DNA of 28,819 bases. It comes from an uncultured Oscillibacter sp. (GTDB taxonomy: Bacteria > Bacillota > Clostridia > Oscillospirales > Oscillospiraceae). The notes under the pieces were generated by a model, which was not told the origin of the DNA, ran no database searches, and saw only the letters and a program-made list of their open reading frames with translations. Shown one piece after another: positions 15,200 through 22,454 of this stretch. Position numbers and translations under genes: made by a program. The DNA lies in contig CABUDN010000010.1 in the NCBI GenBank assembly GCA_902490355.1, positions 1-28,819 on the forward strand, written 5' to 3'. Every line of letters starts with the position of its first letter. Position 1 is the stretch's first letter.

Positions 15200-15967
15200 G
15201 TGGCAAAGACCATTGCAATTGTCAATCAAAAAGGCGGCGTTGGAAAGACAACCACCTGCGTAAATCTGGCTGCCGCGCTCTCGGAAGCCGGTCAGCGGGT
15301 CCTGCTGTGTGACTTTGATCCCCAGGCCAACTCCACGTCCGGCATGGGAGTGGACAAAACCCTCTCCCGGGGAATCTATCAGGTCCTGATCGGCGAATCC
15401 GCCGCGGAGGACACCGTGGTCCACACCCGCTTCGGCGATGTGCTCCCCTCCAACAAGTCTTTGGCAGGCGCGGGAATCGAGCTGATTACCATGGACCGGC
15501 GGGAATTTCTCCTGCAGGATGCCCTGAATCAGATTGCCGACCGCTATGATTACATTTTTATCGACTGCCCTCCCTCCCTGGAACTGCTGACGCTCAACGC
15601 GCTGTGCGCTGCGGATGCGATTTTGGTACCGGTCCAGGGGGAATACTTTGCCCTGGAGGGACTCAGCGACCTCATGAACACCGTGCGGATTGTCCGCCGG
15701 TCCCTCAACCCCAAGCTGGAACTGGAAGGCGTGCTGCTGACCATGTTCGACGGGCGCACCAATCTGGCACTTCAGGTTGCGGAGGAAGTCAAGCATTACT
15801 TCCCCGGCAAGGTGTACGCCACGGTGATTCCCCGCAACGTGCGCCTGAGCGAAGCCCCCAGCCACGGCAAGCCCATTACGGCCTACGACCGCTCCTCCCG
15901 GGGCGCCGAGGCCTACACCGCTCTGGCAGCGGAATTTTTAAAGAAGCAGAACAAGCAAAGCGCCTGA
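15200..15967 (+). CDS. soj: Chromosome-partitioning ATPase Soj/ParA
   Basis: The 255-residue protein has the deviant Walker A motif KGGVGKTTT (11-19, signature Lys K11), the FDP Walker A' motif with D40, and Walker B in the segment YIFIDCPPSLELL. This is a short Soj-type ParA without an N-terminal DNA-binding domain. It binds DNA nonspecifically as an ATP dimer, is stimulated by ParB, and in Bacillus also regulates DnaA. The GTG at 15200 is chosen because it gives the standard MAKTIAIVNQKGG start; the ribosome binding site before it (GTAGGTG) is weak. The 15149 ATG would sit at the transcription start. It is followed 25 nt later by parB. Confidence 0.95.
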   Translation: MAKTIAIVNQKGGVGKTTTCVNLAAALSEAGQRVLLCDFDPQANSTSGMGVDKTLSRGIYQVLIGESAAEDTVVHTRFGDVLPSNKSLAGAGIELITMDRREFLLQDALNQIADRYDYIFIDCPPSLELLTLNALCAADAILVPVQGEYFALEGLSDLMNTVRIVRRSLNPKLELEGVLLTMFDGRTNLALQVAEEVKHYFPGKVYATVIPRNVRLSEAPSHGKPITAYDRSSRGAEAYTALAAEFLKKQNKQSA

Positions 15968-15992
15968 TTTTGAGGAAAGGAGCATCGTTTTC

Positions 15993-16886
15993 ATGGCATC
16001 CAAAAAGCCCTCCGCCCTGGGCCGGGGACTCGGCGCCCTGTTGGGCGATGATGTATTGAAGCCCGAGTCCGGCGGCGCTCTCTATCTGCCCATTTCTCAG
16101 GTGGAGAGCTGCTCCTCCCAGCCCCGCAAGTCTTTCGACGAAGCGGCGCTGGCCGAACTGGCGGATTCCATTCGCACCCACGGCATCATTCAGCCGCTGA
16201 CCGTGCGCCGTCTGGCCTCCGGCTACTATCAGATTATTGCCGGCGAGCGGCGCTGGCGGGCCGCCCGTCTGGCGGGCCTGCAGGAGGTTCCCGTCATCGT
16301 CATGGAGGCCGACGACCGCAAGGCCGCCGAGCTGGCCATGATTGAAAACCTCCAGAGAGAGGACCTGAACCCCATGGAAGAAGCCGCCGGATTCCAGGCC
16401 CTGATTCAGACCTATCACATGACCCAGGAAGAGGCTGCGCAGCGGGTCGGCAAGTCCCGCAGCGCCGTGGCCAATGCCCTGCGGCTCCTGGGCCTGACGC
16501 CTGCCGTGCGCCAACTGGTGGAGTCCGGCGAACTCTCCGCCGGACATGCCCGGGCCCTGCTGCCCCTCCCTGCTTCCCTGCAGGAAAAAGCCGCGGAAGC
16601 GGTGGTGGCCGGCGGACTGTCCGTGCGGCAGACCGAAGCCCTGGCCAAACGGCTCTCCGCGGAAGACGCGCCTCCCCCTCCCCCGCCGGTTGAGACAGGT
16701 CCCGACTATACCGCTGAAGCGCAGAAAGATCTTGCTTCCCGTCTGGGCCGGGGTGTGCGCATCGTGTCCGGCCGGAAAAAGGGCCGGATTGAACTGGAAT
16801 ACTATGGCGTGGATGATTTAAACGATCTTCTGGAGGCCCTGGCTCTGCTGCGGGTCCGGAAGAGCGAGAAAGGATCAGCACAATGA
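15993..16886 (+). CDS. parB: Chromosome-partitioning protein ParB/Spo0J
   Basis: The 297-residue protein starts with the Soj-interacting motif LGRGLGALL (9-17). It has the CTP-binding motifs GERRWRA (84-90) and ENLQREDLNP (118-127) and a helix-turn-helix near 143-163. At the residues that set parS recognition it has R156, A162, G167 and G184, the ParB-type set, unlike the paralogue at 294. A PPPPPP linker at about 229-234 separates the DNA-binding domain from the C-terminal dimer domain (about 245-290). It has GGAAAGGAG at 15974-15982. Two perfect parS sites flank the locus. Its stop overlaps the next ATG as ATGA. Confidence 0.96.
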   Translation: MASKKPSALGRGLGALLGDDVLKPESGGALYLPISQVESCSSQPRKSFDEAALAELADSIRTHGIIQPLTVRRLASGYYQIIAGERRWRAARLAGLQEVPVIVMEADDRKAAELAMIENLQREDLNPMEEAAGFQALIQTYHMTQEEAAQRVGKSRSAVANALRLLGLTPAVRQLVESGELSAGHARALLPLPASLQEKAAEAVVAGGLSVRQTEALAKRLSAEDAPPPPPPVETGPDYTAEAQKDLASRLGRGVRIVSGRKKGRIELEYYGVDDLNDLLEALALLRVRKSEKGSAQ

Positions 16887-17479
16887 AATTGGAACACCCG
16901 GAACACAACGATCCGTCTACGGATCTTTCTCAGACGCCGGCAGCGGAGCATTCCGATGCCCCCAGCGTGCCGGCTGAACAGGAGTCCGCCGCACAGCCCG
17001 CAAATCCCCCCAAACCCCGGGATAAAAAGCCCGTGGTCATCTATATCATGATTCTCTTCATTGCCGCGTTTTTGCTGATGACGCTTTCCTTCTTCATGCA
17101 TCAGCGCAGCAATACCGAGGTGCTGGGCGAGCTTCAGGATTCCGTCAACGCCATGCAGGCCGTGCAGCAGACCCAGGAGAAAGTCATTGAACTCCAGGAG
17201 GAGCTCTCCGACCTCCAGGACCAGATGGATGCCCTGCAGGAGGAAAAGGACGCATCGGATGACGCACTGCTGGATGCCAACCGGCAGTTGGACGCCATGA
17301 TCGGCCTGTACAGTCTCCAGCAGTCCTACCTGACGGAGGACTTTGACAACTGCCGCAACATTCTCCAGTCCATGGAGGATCAGGGACTGCCGGAGCTGCT
17401 TCCCGATGAGGAGACCTCCGGTGTCACCGCCCCTTCCCTGCGGTATCAGCAGCTGAAAGAAGCCATTTTGAATCAATAG
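16883..17479 (+). CDS. Membrane-anchored coiled-coil protein coupled to parB
   Basis: I do not recognise the family. The 198-residue protein has a Pro/Ser/Glu-rich, probably disordered N-terminus (1-49) and one membrane helix (about 50-72). A strong Gln/Glu/Leu coiled coil follows (about 77-146), then a C-terminal helical region with TEDFDNCRNILQSMEDQGLP. With no Lys/Arg-led signal peptide and a basic KPRDKKP just before the helix, the coiled coil probably faces outside. It starts within the parB stop (ATGA), so it is translated with ParB and may share a segregation or envelope role, but that is inference from position. It resembles FtsB/FtsL-type proteins in plan only. Confidence 0.8.
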   Translation: MKLEHPEHNDPSTDLSQTPAAEHSDAPSVPAEQESAAQPANPPKPRDKKPVVIYIMILFIAAFLLMTLSFFMHQRSNTEVLGELQDSVNAMQAVQQTQEKVIELQEELSDLQDQMDALQEEKDASDDALLDANRQLDAMIGLYSLQQSYLTEDFDNCRNILQSMEDQGLPELLPDEETSGVTAPSLRYQQLKEAILNQ

Positions 17480-17481
17480 TC

Positions 17482-17511
17482 TTGTGTTTCACGTGAAACA
17501 TATTTTATAAC
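17482..17511 (+). promoter_or_regulatory. Possible serS promoter overlapping parS
   Basis: TTGTGT (17482-17487) and TATAAC (17506-17511) are separated by 18 nt. The -35 overlaps the first bases of parS site 2 and the spacer contains the rest of it, so ParB bound there would block polymerase. The element is moderate rather than strong. Confidence 0.45.
17485..17500. other. parS centromere site 2
   Basis: A second perfect TGTTTCACGTGAAACA lies 5 nt after the stop of the parB-coupled gene and 36 nt before serS. Together with site 1 it brackets the soj-parB transcription unit, about 2.4 kb apart. Confidence 0.97.
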
Positions 17512-17536
17512 CAATACAAGTATGAGGTGAACCGCC

Positions 17537-18841
17537 ATGCTGGATATCAAATTCATCCGGGAAAATCCGGAAGCAGTAAAGGAAAACATCCGCAAAAAAT
17601 ATCAGGACAGCAAGCTGCCCCTGGTGGACGAAGTCATCGAACTGGACACCAAGCGCCGCAGCGCCATCGCCGAGGCCGATCAGCTGCGCTCCAACCGCAA
17701 CGCTCTGAGCAAGCAGATCGGCATGCTCATGGGACAGGCCAAGAAGGACCCCTCCAAGCTGGAAGAGGCGGAAGCCGTCAAGCAGCAGGTCAAGGAGCAG
17801 GCCGACCGTCTGGCCGAGCTGGAGAAGCAGGAGACCGAGCTGGAGGCCGAACTCCACAAGCGGATGCTGCTGATCCCCCAGATCATCGATCCCTCCGTGC
17901 CCCTGGGTCCGGACGACTCCTGCAACGTGGAAGTGGAGCGCTTCGGCGAGGCCAAGGTGCCCGACTTCCCCATCCCCTACCACACCGAGATTATGGAGTC
18001 CTTCAACGGCATTGATCTGGACGCCGCCGGCCGCGTTTCCGGCAACGGCTTCTACTATCTGCTGGGCGACATTGCCCGGCTCCACGAAGCCGTCCTGGCC
18101 TATGGCCGTGACTTTATGATCGGCAAGGGCTTCACCTACTGCATTCCTCCCTTTATGATCCACGGCAATGTGGTGGAGGGCGTCATGAGCCAGACCGATA
18201 TGGACGCCATGATGTACAAGATCGAGGGCGAGGATCTCTACCTCATCGGCACCAGCGAGCACTCCATGATCGGCCGGTTCATCGATCAGATTCTGCCTTC
18301 CTCCTCCCTCCCCCAGACCCTCACCTCCTACTCCCCCTGCTTCCGGAAGGAGAAGGGCGCCCACGGCATCGAGGAGCGGGGCGTGTACCGCATCCATCAG
18401 TTCGAAAAGCAGGAGATGATTGTCGTCTGCAAGCCGGAAGAGTCCAAGGAGTGGTATGAGAAGCTCTGGCGCTACTCCGTGGAGCTGTTCCGCTCTCTGG
18501 ACATTCCCGTCCGGCAGCTGGAGTGCTGCTCCGGCGACCTGGCCGACCTGAAGGTCAAGTCCTGCGACATTGAGGCCTGGTCTCCCCGTCAGCAGAAGTA
18601 CTTCGAGGTCTGCTCCTGCTCCAACCTGGGCGATGCCCAGGCCCGCCGTCTGCGCATCCGCTACAAGGATGAAAACGGCAAGATGCAGCTGTGCCACACC
18701 CTCAACAACACCTGCGTGGCACCTCCCCGCATGCTCATCGCCTTCCTGGAGAACAACCTCCAGGCCGACGGCACCGTGCTGATCCCCGAGGTCCTGCGTC
18801 CCTACATGGGCGGCAAGGACAAGCTCGTTCCCCAGAAATAA
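17537..18841 (+). CDS. serS: Seryl-tRNA synthetase
   Basis: The 434-residue class II synthetase has the N-terminal tRNA-binding helical arm (about 30-110). The catalytic core contains LIGTSEHSMIG (237-246, the TxE serine-binding segment), motif 2 as FRKEKGAHGIEERGVYRIHQ (269-288) and motif 3 around LNNTCVAPPRMLIAFLENN (389-407). It charges tRNA-Ser and tRNA-Sec with serine. The TSEHSMIG and APPRMLIAFLEN forms differ from the TAEVP and GLAxGRTLVAILEN forms of E. coli-like enzymes and suggest a divergent SerS clade found in some clostridia. The ATG has GAGGTG at 17524-17529. No T-box leader is present before it. Confidence 0.93.
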   Translation: MLDIKFIRENPEAVKENIRKKYQDSKLPLVDEVIELDTKRRSAIAEADQLRSNRNALSKQIGMLMGQAKKDPSKLEEAEAVKQQVKEQADRLAELEKQETELEAELHKRMLLIPQIIDPSVPLGPDDSCNVEVERFGEAKVPDFPIPYHTEIMESFNGIDLDAAGRVSGNGFYYLLGDIARLHEAVLAYGRDFMIGKGFTYCIPPFMIHGNVVEGVMSQTDMDAMMYKIEGEDLYLIGTSEHSMIGRFIDQILPSSSLPQTLTSYSPCFRKEKGAHGIEERGVYRIHQFEKQEMIVVCKPEESKEWYEKLWRYSVELFRSLDIPVRQLECCSGDLADLKVKSCDIEAWSPRQQKYFEVCSCSNLGDAQARRLRIRYKDENGKMQLCHTLNNTCVAPPRMLIAFLENNLQADGTVLIPEVLRPYMGGKDKLVPQK

Positions 18842-18950
18842 TACGTTTCCTTTCCCGCCTGGCCGCCGCGGAGGATCTGCCCGGCGGTCAGATGGGCTGT
18901 ACTGTTTCCGCTTCGTTTCCATCCGTGATTCCGCACGCATCCGGCAGTTA

Positions 18951-18968
18951 TGATACAATCTGTATAAT
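18951..18968 (+). promoter_or_regulatory. Candidate -10 elements for the SLH-mscL-rsmG operon
   Basis: TGATACAAT (18951-18959) is an extended -10, and a perfect TATAAT follows at 18963-18968 in an AT-rich stretch 60-80 nt before the SLH gene. No strong -35 is seen. A weak hairpin at 18860-18868 with 18882-18890 after serS has no T-tract. Confidence 0.5.
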
Positions 18969-19028
18969 AACTATAAAAAATTACGTTTTGTTAAACCGGT
19001 TTCCAGCTCACAGAAAGGAGCGGACCCT

Positions 19029-20087
19029 ATGAAACGTACCATTTGCGCCCTGCTATCGGCTCTATTCCTGTCTGTGGCCGCAATCCCTTGCGCCGCAGCG
19101 GGTTCAGGGGCCGTCTCTTCCCCGCGGCCGGATCCGGAGGTCTTTTCGGATGTTCTTCCGGGAGATTGGTGCTACGATGCCGTCATGCTGTGCCGGGAGA
19201 CGGGGATTCTGAGCGGAACCACAGAGAAGACCTTTGATCCCCAGGGGACCCTCACGATTCCGCAAATGGTGGTGATCCTGGATCGGGTCTGGAATCTCCG
19301 GCAGCACGGCACGGCGGAGGTCCCTTCCCTGCCGGCTGACCCCCGGGACTATGTCCGCTTCTATGACGGCGACACCCAGGTGGCAAACTTCCGGAATCTC
19401 CAGGCCCATGGCAGTCACGGAACCCAACTGCTCTTCTGGTTTGATGCAGAGGATCCGGCCGTGGGCCAGCCCACCCTGCGTCTGGAAATCGGCGAAGCGG
19501 GACAGCCGCCGGAAGTGACCGCCACCGGGACCCAGATCACAGATCCGGCCCTCGATGACCGGTATCCCGACACGTCAGCGGAGGAAACCGTCGTATATGC
19601 CTTTGACCTGGAGGACGCCTGGGACCTCAGCGAACATCTGATGTGGTATCACACCTTTACCGTCACGCAGTGGGATACCTGGGAGGAACAGGGCGTGCTG
19701 GACGCGTGGTACTTCCCGGCTCTGTATGACCTGCTGATCTCCGAAAACGGTCTCGATGACGTTCTTCTCACCGAGCACCTGATGGATGAGACCGCCACAG
19801 TTCAAGAGCCCGCTTTTCGGGAAGATCTGGCGGCCATGATCTGGTCCATTGCCCCGGACCTGCCTGCCATCAACCAGCACACCGCGATCCCCGATATGCC
19901 CCAGGCCGACTACACCGGCACGCCTTATGAGGCGCTGCCCGGCGCCGTGCTGGAGCTCTACAACGCCGGGATTCTCACCGGTGTGGACGGCCAGGGAAAT
20001 TTTGCGCCCAAGGCTCCCCTCACCCGGGCCCAGGCCGCGGTCATCTTCGCCCGGCTCCTGGACCCTGCACTCCGCATACCGTTCTAA
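19029..20087 (+). CDS. Secreted S-layer-homology (SLH) domain protein
   Basis: The 352-residue protein has a signal peptide (1-24, ending AAA with likely cleavage before GSGAV). An SLH repeat begins at FSDVLPGDWCYDAVMLCRETG (39-88). The middle domain (about 95-280) is unrecognised and rich in acidic and aromatic residues, and a second SLH unit near the C-terminus contains LELYNAGILTGVDGQGNF and LTRAQAAVIFARLLD. SLH units bind pyruvylated secondary wall polymers and hold proteins at the cell surface. It is a paralogue of the protein at 24797, with matching N-terminal and second SLH segments. The ATG has AAAGGAG at 19014-19020. mscL follows after 16 nt. Confidence 0.85.
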   Translation: MKRTICALLSALFLSVAAIPCAAAGSGAVSSPRPDPEVFSDVLPGDWCYDAVMLCRETGILSGTTEKTFDPQGTLTIPQMVVILDRVWNLRQHGTAEVPSLPADPRDYVRFYDGDTQVANFRNLQAHGSHGTQLLFWFDAEDPAVGQPTLRLEIGEAGQPPEVTATGTQITDPALDDRYPDTSAEETVVYAFDLEDAWDLSEHLMWYHTFTVTQWDTWEEQGVLDAWYFPALYDLLISENGLDDVLLTEHLMDETATVQEPAFREDLAAMIWSIAPDLPAINQHTAIPDMPQADYTGTPYEALPGAVLELYNAGILTGVDGQGNFAPKAPLTRAQAAVIFARLLDPALRIPF

Positions 20088-20103
20088 GCAGAAAGGATAC
20101 TTT

Positions 20104-20505
20104 ATGTCAACTTCTTCCGGCTTCTTTGCCGAATTCAAGACCTTCATTGCCCGGGGCAATGTGCTGGACCTGGCCGTAGGCGTCATCATCGGCGGCGCCT
20201 TCAGCTCCATCACCACCTCCCTGGTCAATGATATCATCAATCCCATTCTGGGCATTCTCACCGGCGGACATGAGTCCCTCTCGGCGCTGGCGTTCCAGCT
20301 GCCCGGAGGCGGCGCGCTGATGCTGGGCAACTTCATCAACGCCGTGCTGAACTTCCTCATCATGTCCTTTGCCGTGTTCTGCATGGTCAAGGCGGTCAAC
20401 CGCCTCCACCGCAAAAAGGAAGCCGCTCCCCCGCCGGCCCCCAAGCCCACCCGGGAAGAGCAGCTTCTCACAGAAATCCGGGATCTTCTGAAGGAGAAGG
20501 CGTAA
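20104..20505 (+). CDS. mscL: Large-conductance mechanosensitive channel MscL
   Basis: The 133-residue protein has the N-terminal FFAEFKTFIARGNVLDLAV helix and the first membrane helix with GVIIGGAFSSI. A periplasmic-type loop with PGGGALMLGNFINAVLNF leads into the second membrane helix (about 75-95). The C-terminal cytoplasmic bundle ends REEQLLTEIRDLLKEK. MscL opens on membrane tension to release solutes during osmotic downshock. Length and both signatures match the family. Its stop and the rsmG start share one base (TAATG). Confidence 0.96.
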   Translation: MSTSSGFFAEFKTFIARGNVLDLAVGVIIGGAFSSITTSLVNDIINPILGILTGGHESLSALAFQLPGGGALMLGNFINAVLNFLIMSFAVFCMVKAVNRLHRKKEAAPPPAPKPTREEQLLTEIRDLLKEKA

Positions 20506-21200
20506 TGGAACAATTGCTCTGCCGCGGCCTGGAAACGCTGGGCCTGCCTACGGACGGTGTGGCGGCCCTGATGCGCTACGCCGCCCTGTTGGACGAGACC
20601 AACAAGGTCATGAATCTCACCGCCATCACCGACCCGCAGGAGGTGGCCACGCTCCATTTTCTCGACAGCGCCGCCCTGCTGACTCTGGTGGACTTCCGGA
20701 ACAAGACCGTGGCCGACGTGGGCACCGGCGCGGGCTTTCCCGGCCTGCCGGTGCGGATTCTGGAGCCCTCCATCCGCCTGACTCTGCTGGACGCCCTGCA
20801 AAAGCGGATCACCTTCCTGCAGGGGGTATGTGATGACCTGGGTCTTGACGATGTGGCCTGCGTCCACGGCCGGGCGGAGGAATTTGCCCAGGCCCACCGG
20901 GAATCCTTTGATCTGGTGACCTCCCGGGCGGTGGCGGATCTGCAGCTGCTGAGCGAACTGTGCCTGCCTCTGGTCAAGCCCGGCGGCGCGTTTTTGGCCA
21001 TGAAGTCCGTGGAGTGCGGACCGGAGCTGGAACGGGCGGCCCGCGCCATCGAACTGCTGGGCGGCCGGGTGGAACGCACCGCGGACTACCTAATTCCCGG
21101 TACAGAGGTCGTACATCGGCTGGTAATCATCAAAAAAGTGGCGCAAACGCCTAAAAAATATCCCAGAGCATTTGCAAAGATCAAGAAGAATCCGTTATAA
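20505..21200 (+). CDS. rsmG: 16S rRNA (guanine-527-N7) methyltransferase RsmG
   Basis: The 231-residue protein has the family features NLTAI (37-41), the HFLDS segment (51-55), the SAM-binding loop VADVGTGAGFPGLP (69-82) and a Ser-Arg-Ala-Val-Ala segment later in the Rossmann fold. It methylates N7 of G527 in 16S rRNA; loss gives low-level streptomycin resistance. In many bacteria rsmG lies with mnmG, noc, soj and parB near the origin, and here it remains within 5 kb of parB but is separated by serS and an SLH gene. A Lys-rich tail ends the protein. Confidence 0.95.
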   Translation: MEQLLCRGLETLGLPTDGVAALMRYAALLDETNKVMNLTAITDPQEVATLHFLDSAALLTLVDFRNKTVADVGTGAGFPGLPVRILEPSIRLTLLDALQKRITFLQGVCDDLGLDDVACVHGRAEEFAQAHRESFDLVTSRAVADLQLLSELCLPLVKPGGAFLAMKSVECGPELERAARAIELLGGRVERTADYLIPGTEVVHRLVIIKKVAQTPKKYPRAFAKIKKNPL

Positions 21201-21201
21201 T
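21172..21201 (+). promoter_or_regulatory. Promoter of the MinD-like gene
   Basis: TTGCAA (21172-21177) and TATAAT (21196-21201) are separated by 18 nt, inside the last codons of rsmG. The expected start near 21208 excludes the upstream in-frame ATG at 21200 as the translation start of the next gene. Confidence 0.8.
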
Positions 21202-21247
21202 GGTAGCGGAGCATAGTAAAAAACTTTTATCGAAGGGAGACAGAGGG

Positions 21248-21988
21248 ATGGGAGGACAATGTATCGCCGTGGTGTCCGGCAAGGGCGGCACGGGCAAAAC
21301 CTCCTTTACCGCCGGCGTCGGTGCCGCACTGGCCGTCAGCGGATGCCGGGTGCTGTGCCTGGATTGTGATATCGGCCTAAGAAATCTGGATCTGGCTCTG
21401 GGACTGACGGACCGGGCCCTGATGGACTTTTCCGACGTGGCCCAGGGCCGCTGCACGCTGGACGCCGCCGTGGTGGAACAGCCCCGGCTGCCGGGTCTGT
21501 ACCTGCTGACTGCGCCGGTCCGGATTCGCCGGGACCCCGTCACGGCCAGTCAAATGGGCACGCTGCTGCGCCAGGTGCGCCAGAAATTCGACTTCTGCCT
21601 GCTGGACGCGCCGGCCGGTCTGGGCCGCGGATTCCGCCTGGCTACCTGTGCCGCCGACCGCTGCGTCGTCGTCACCACCTCGGACGCCTCCTCCCTGCGG
21701 GACGCGCAGCACACCGTCATGGAGCTGGGCCGCTTCCCCAACGGCACGCTGCACCTGGTGGTCAACCGGGTACGCAAAAAGCTGCTGCGCAGCATGCACG
21801 CCACCATCGACGACGCCATCGACCGGGCCGGTCTGCCCCTGCTGGGCGTGGTCCCGGAGGATGACAGCCTCCCTTTGTCTCTCAACCAGGGCATGCCGCC
21901 CCTGCCGCCGCAGGCCTCGGCCGCGGCCTATCGCAACATCGCCCACCGCCTCCAGGGGCAGCGCGTGCCTCTGCTGCGGATCAAATAA
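21248..21988 (+). CDS. MinD-like ParA-family ATPase without the usual membrane tail
   Basis: The 246-residue protein has the deviant Walker A GKGGTGKTS (11-19, signature Lys K12), the MinD-type DCDIGLRNLDLALGL segment (39-53) and Walker B with D120 in LLDAPAG. MinD positions the division inhibitor MinC by ATP-dependent membrane binding through a C-terminal amphipathic helix. This protein ends at RLQGQRVPLLRIK, where MinD proteins normally continue with a linker and that helix. No minC or minE is adjacent. It could act as a MinD remnant, a FlhG-like or other ParA positioner. The ATG at 21248 has AAGGGAG at 21233-21239. The MGS-like gene follows after 21 nt. Confidence 0.82.
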   Translation: MGGQCIAVVSGKGGTGKTSFTAGVGAALAVSGCRVLCLDCDIGLRNLDLALGLTDRALMDFSDVAQGRCTLDAAVVEQPRLPGLYLLTAPVRIRRDPVTASQMGTLLRQVRQKFDFCLLDAPAGLGRGFRLATCAADRCVVVTTSDASSLRDAQHTVMELGRFPNGTLHLVVNRVRKKLLRSMHATIDDAIDRAGLPLLGVVPEDDSLPLSLNQGMPPLPPQASAAAYRNIAHRLQGQRVPLLRIK

Positions 21989-22009
21989 TTCAGAAAGGAG
22001 TCCCCTTCC

Positions 22010-22423
22010 ATGAACATCGCTCTGATGTCCCACGACAACAAGAAGGATCTGATGGTCCAGTTCTGCACGGCCTATGCCGGTATTCTGTCCCAACACCACC
22101 TCTACGCCACCAACACCACCGGTCATATGGTGGCCGAAGCCACCGGACTGAACGTCCACTGCTTCCTCTCCTATACCCACGGAGGCAGCCAACAGATCGG
22201 CGCCCGCATTGCCTACAATGAGTTCGATCTGGTGTTGTTCTTCAACGATCCCACCAATGAGAGCATGGCCGGGGACGTCTCCTATATTTCCCGCCTGTGC
22301 GACCAGAACAACATCCCCTTTGCCAGCAACATCGCCACTGCCGAAATGCTGGTGCTGGGCCTGGCCCGGGGCGATCTGGACTGGCGGTGCATCGTCAATC
22401 CCTCTACCCGCCCCATTGCTTGA
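22010..22423 (+). CDS. mgsA: Methylglyoxal synthase-family protein with altered active site
   Basis: The 137-residue protein has the MGS fold signatures: SHDNKK (7-12), ATNTTGHMVAEATGLNVHC (33-51), GGSQQIGARIAYNEFD (58-73), LFFNDP (76-81) and NIPFASNIATAEML (101-114). Authentic MGS converts dihydroxyacetone phosphate to methylglyoxal using the Asp of GGDQQ (D71 in E. coli) and a His in the DPLNAxPHDPD loop (H98). Here the Asp is Ser60, the phosphate-loop SGP is SYT, and the His loop is shortened to PTNESMAGD. Enzyme activity is therefore doubtful. It is co-transcribed with the MinD-like gene, echoing the min-rodA-mgsA order of other clostridia. The ATG has AAAGGAG just upstream. Confidence 0.85.
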   Translation: MNIALMSHDNKKDLMVQFCTAYAGILSQHHLYATNTTGHMVAEATGLNVHCFLSYTHGGSQQIGARIAYNEFDLVLFFNDPTNESMAGDVSYISRLCDQNNIPFASNIATAEMLVLGLARGDLDWRCIVNPSTRPIA

Positions 22424-22448
22424 CTTTTCAGGGAAAAGCGCATAAAAT
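22420..22448 (+). promoter_or_regulatory. Promoter of the T-box/hisS operon
   Basis: TTGACT (22420-22425) and TAAAAT (22443-22448) are separated by 17 nt. The -35 overlaps the stop codon of the MGS-like gene. Transcription should start near 22455. Confidence 0.85.
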
Positions 22449-22454
22449 ATCCCA

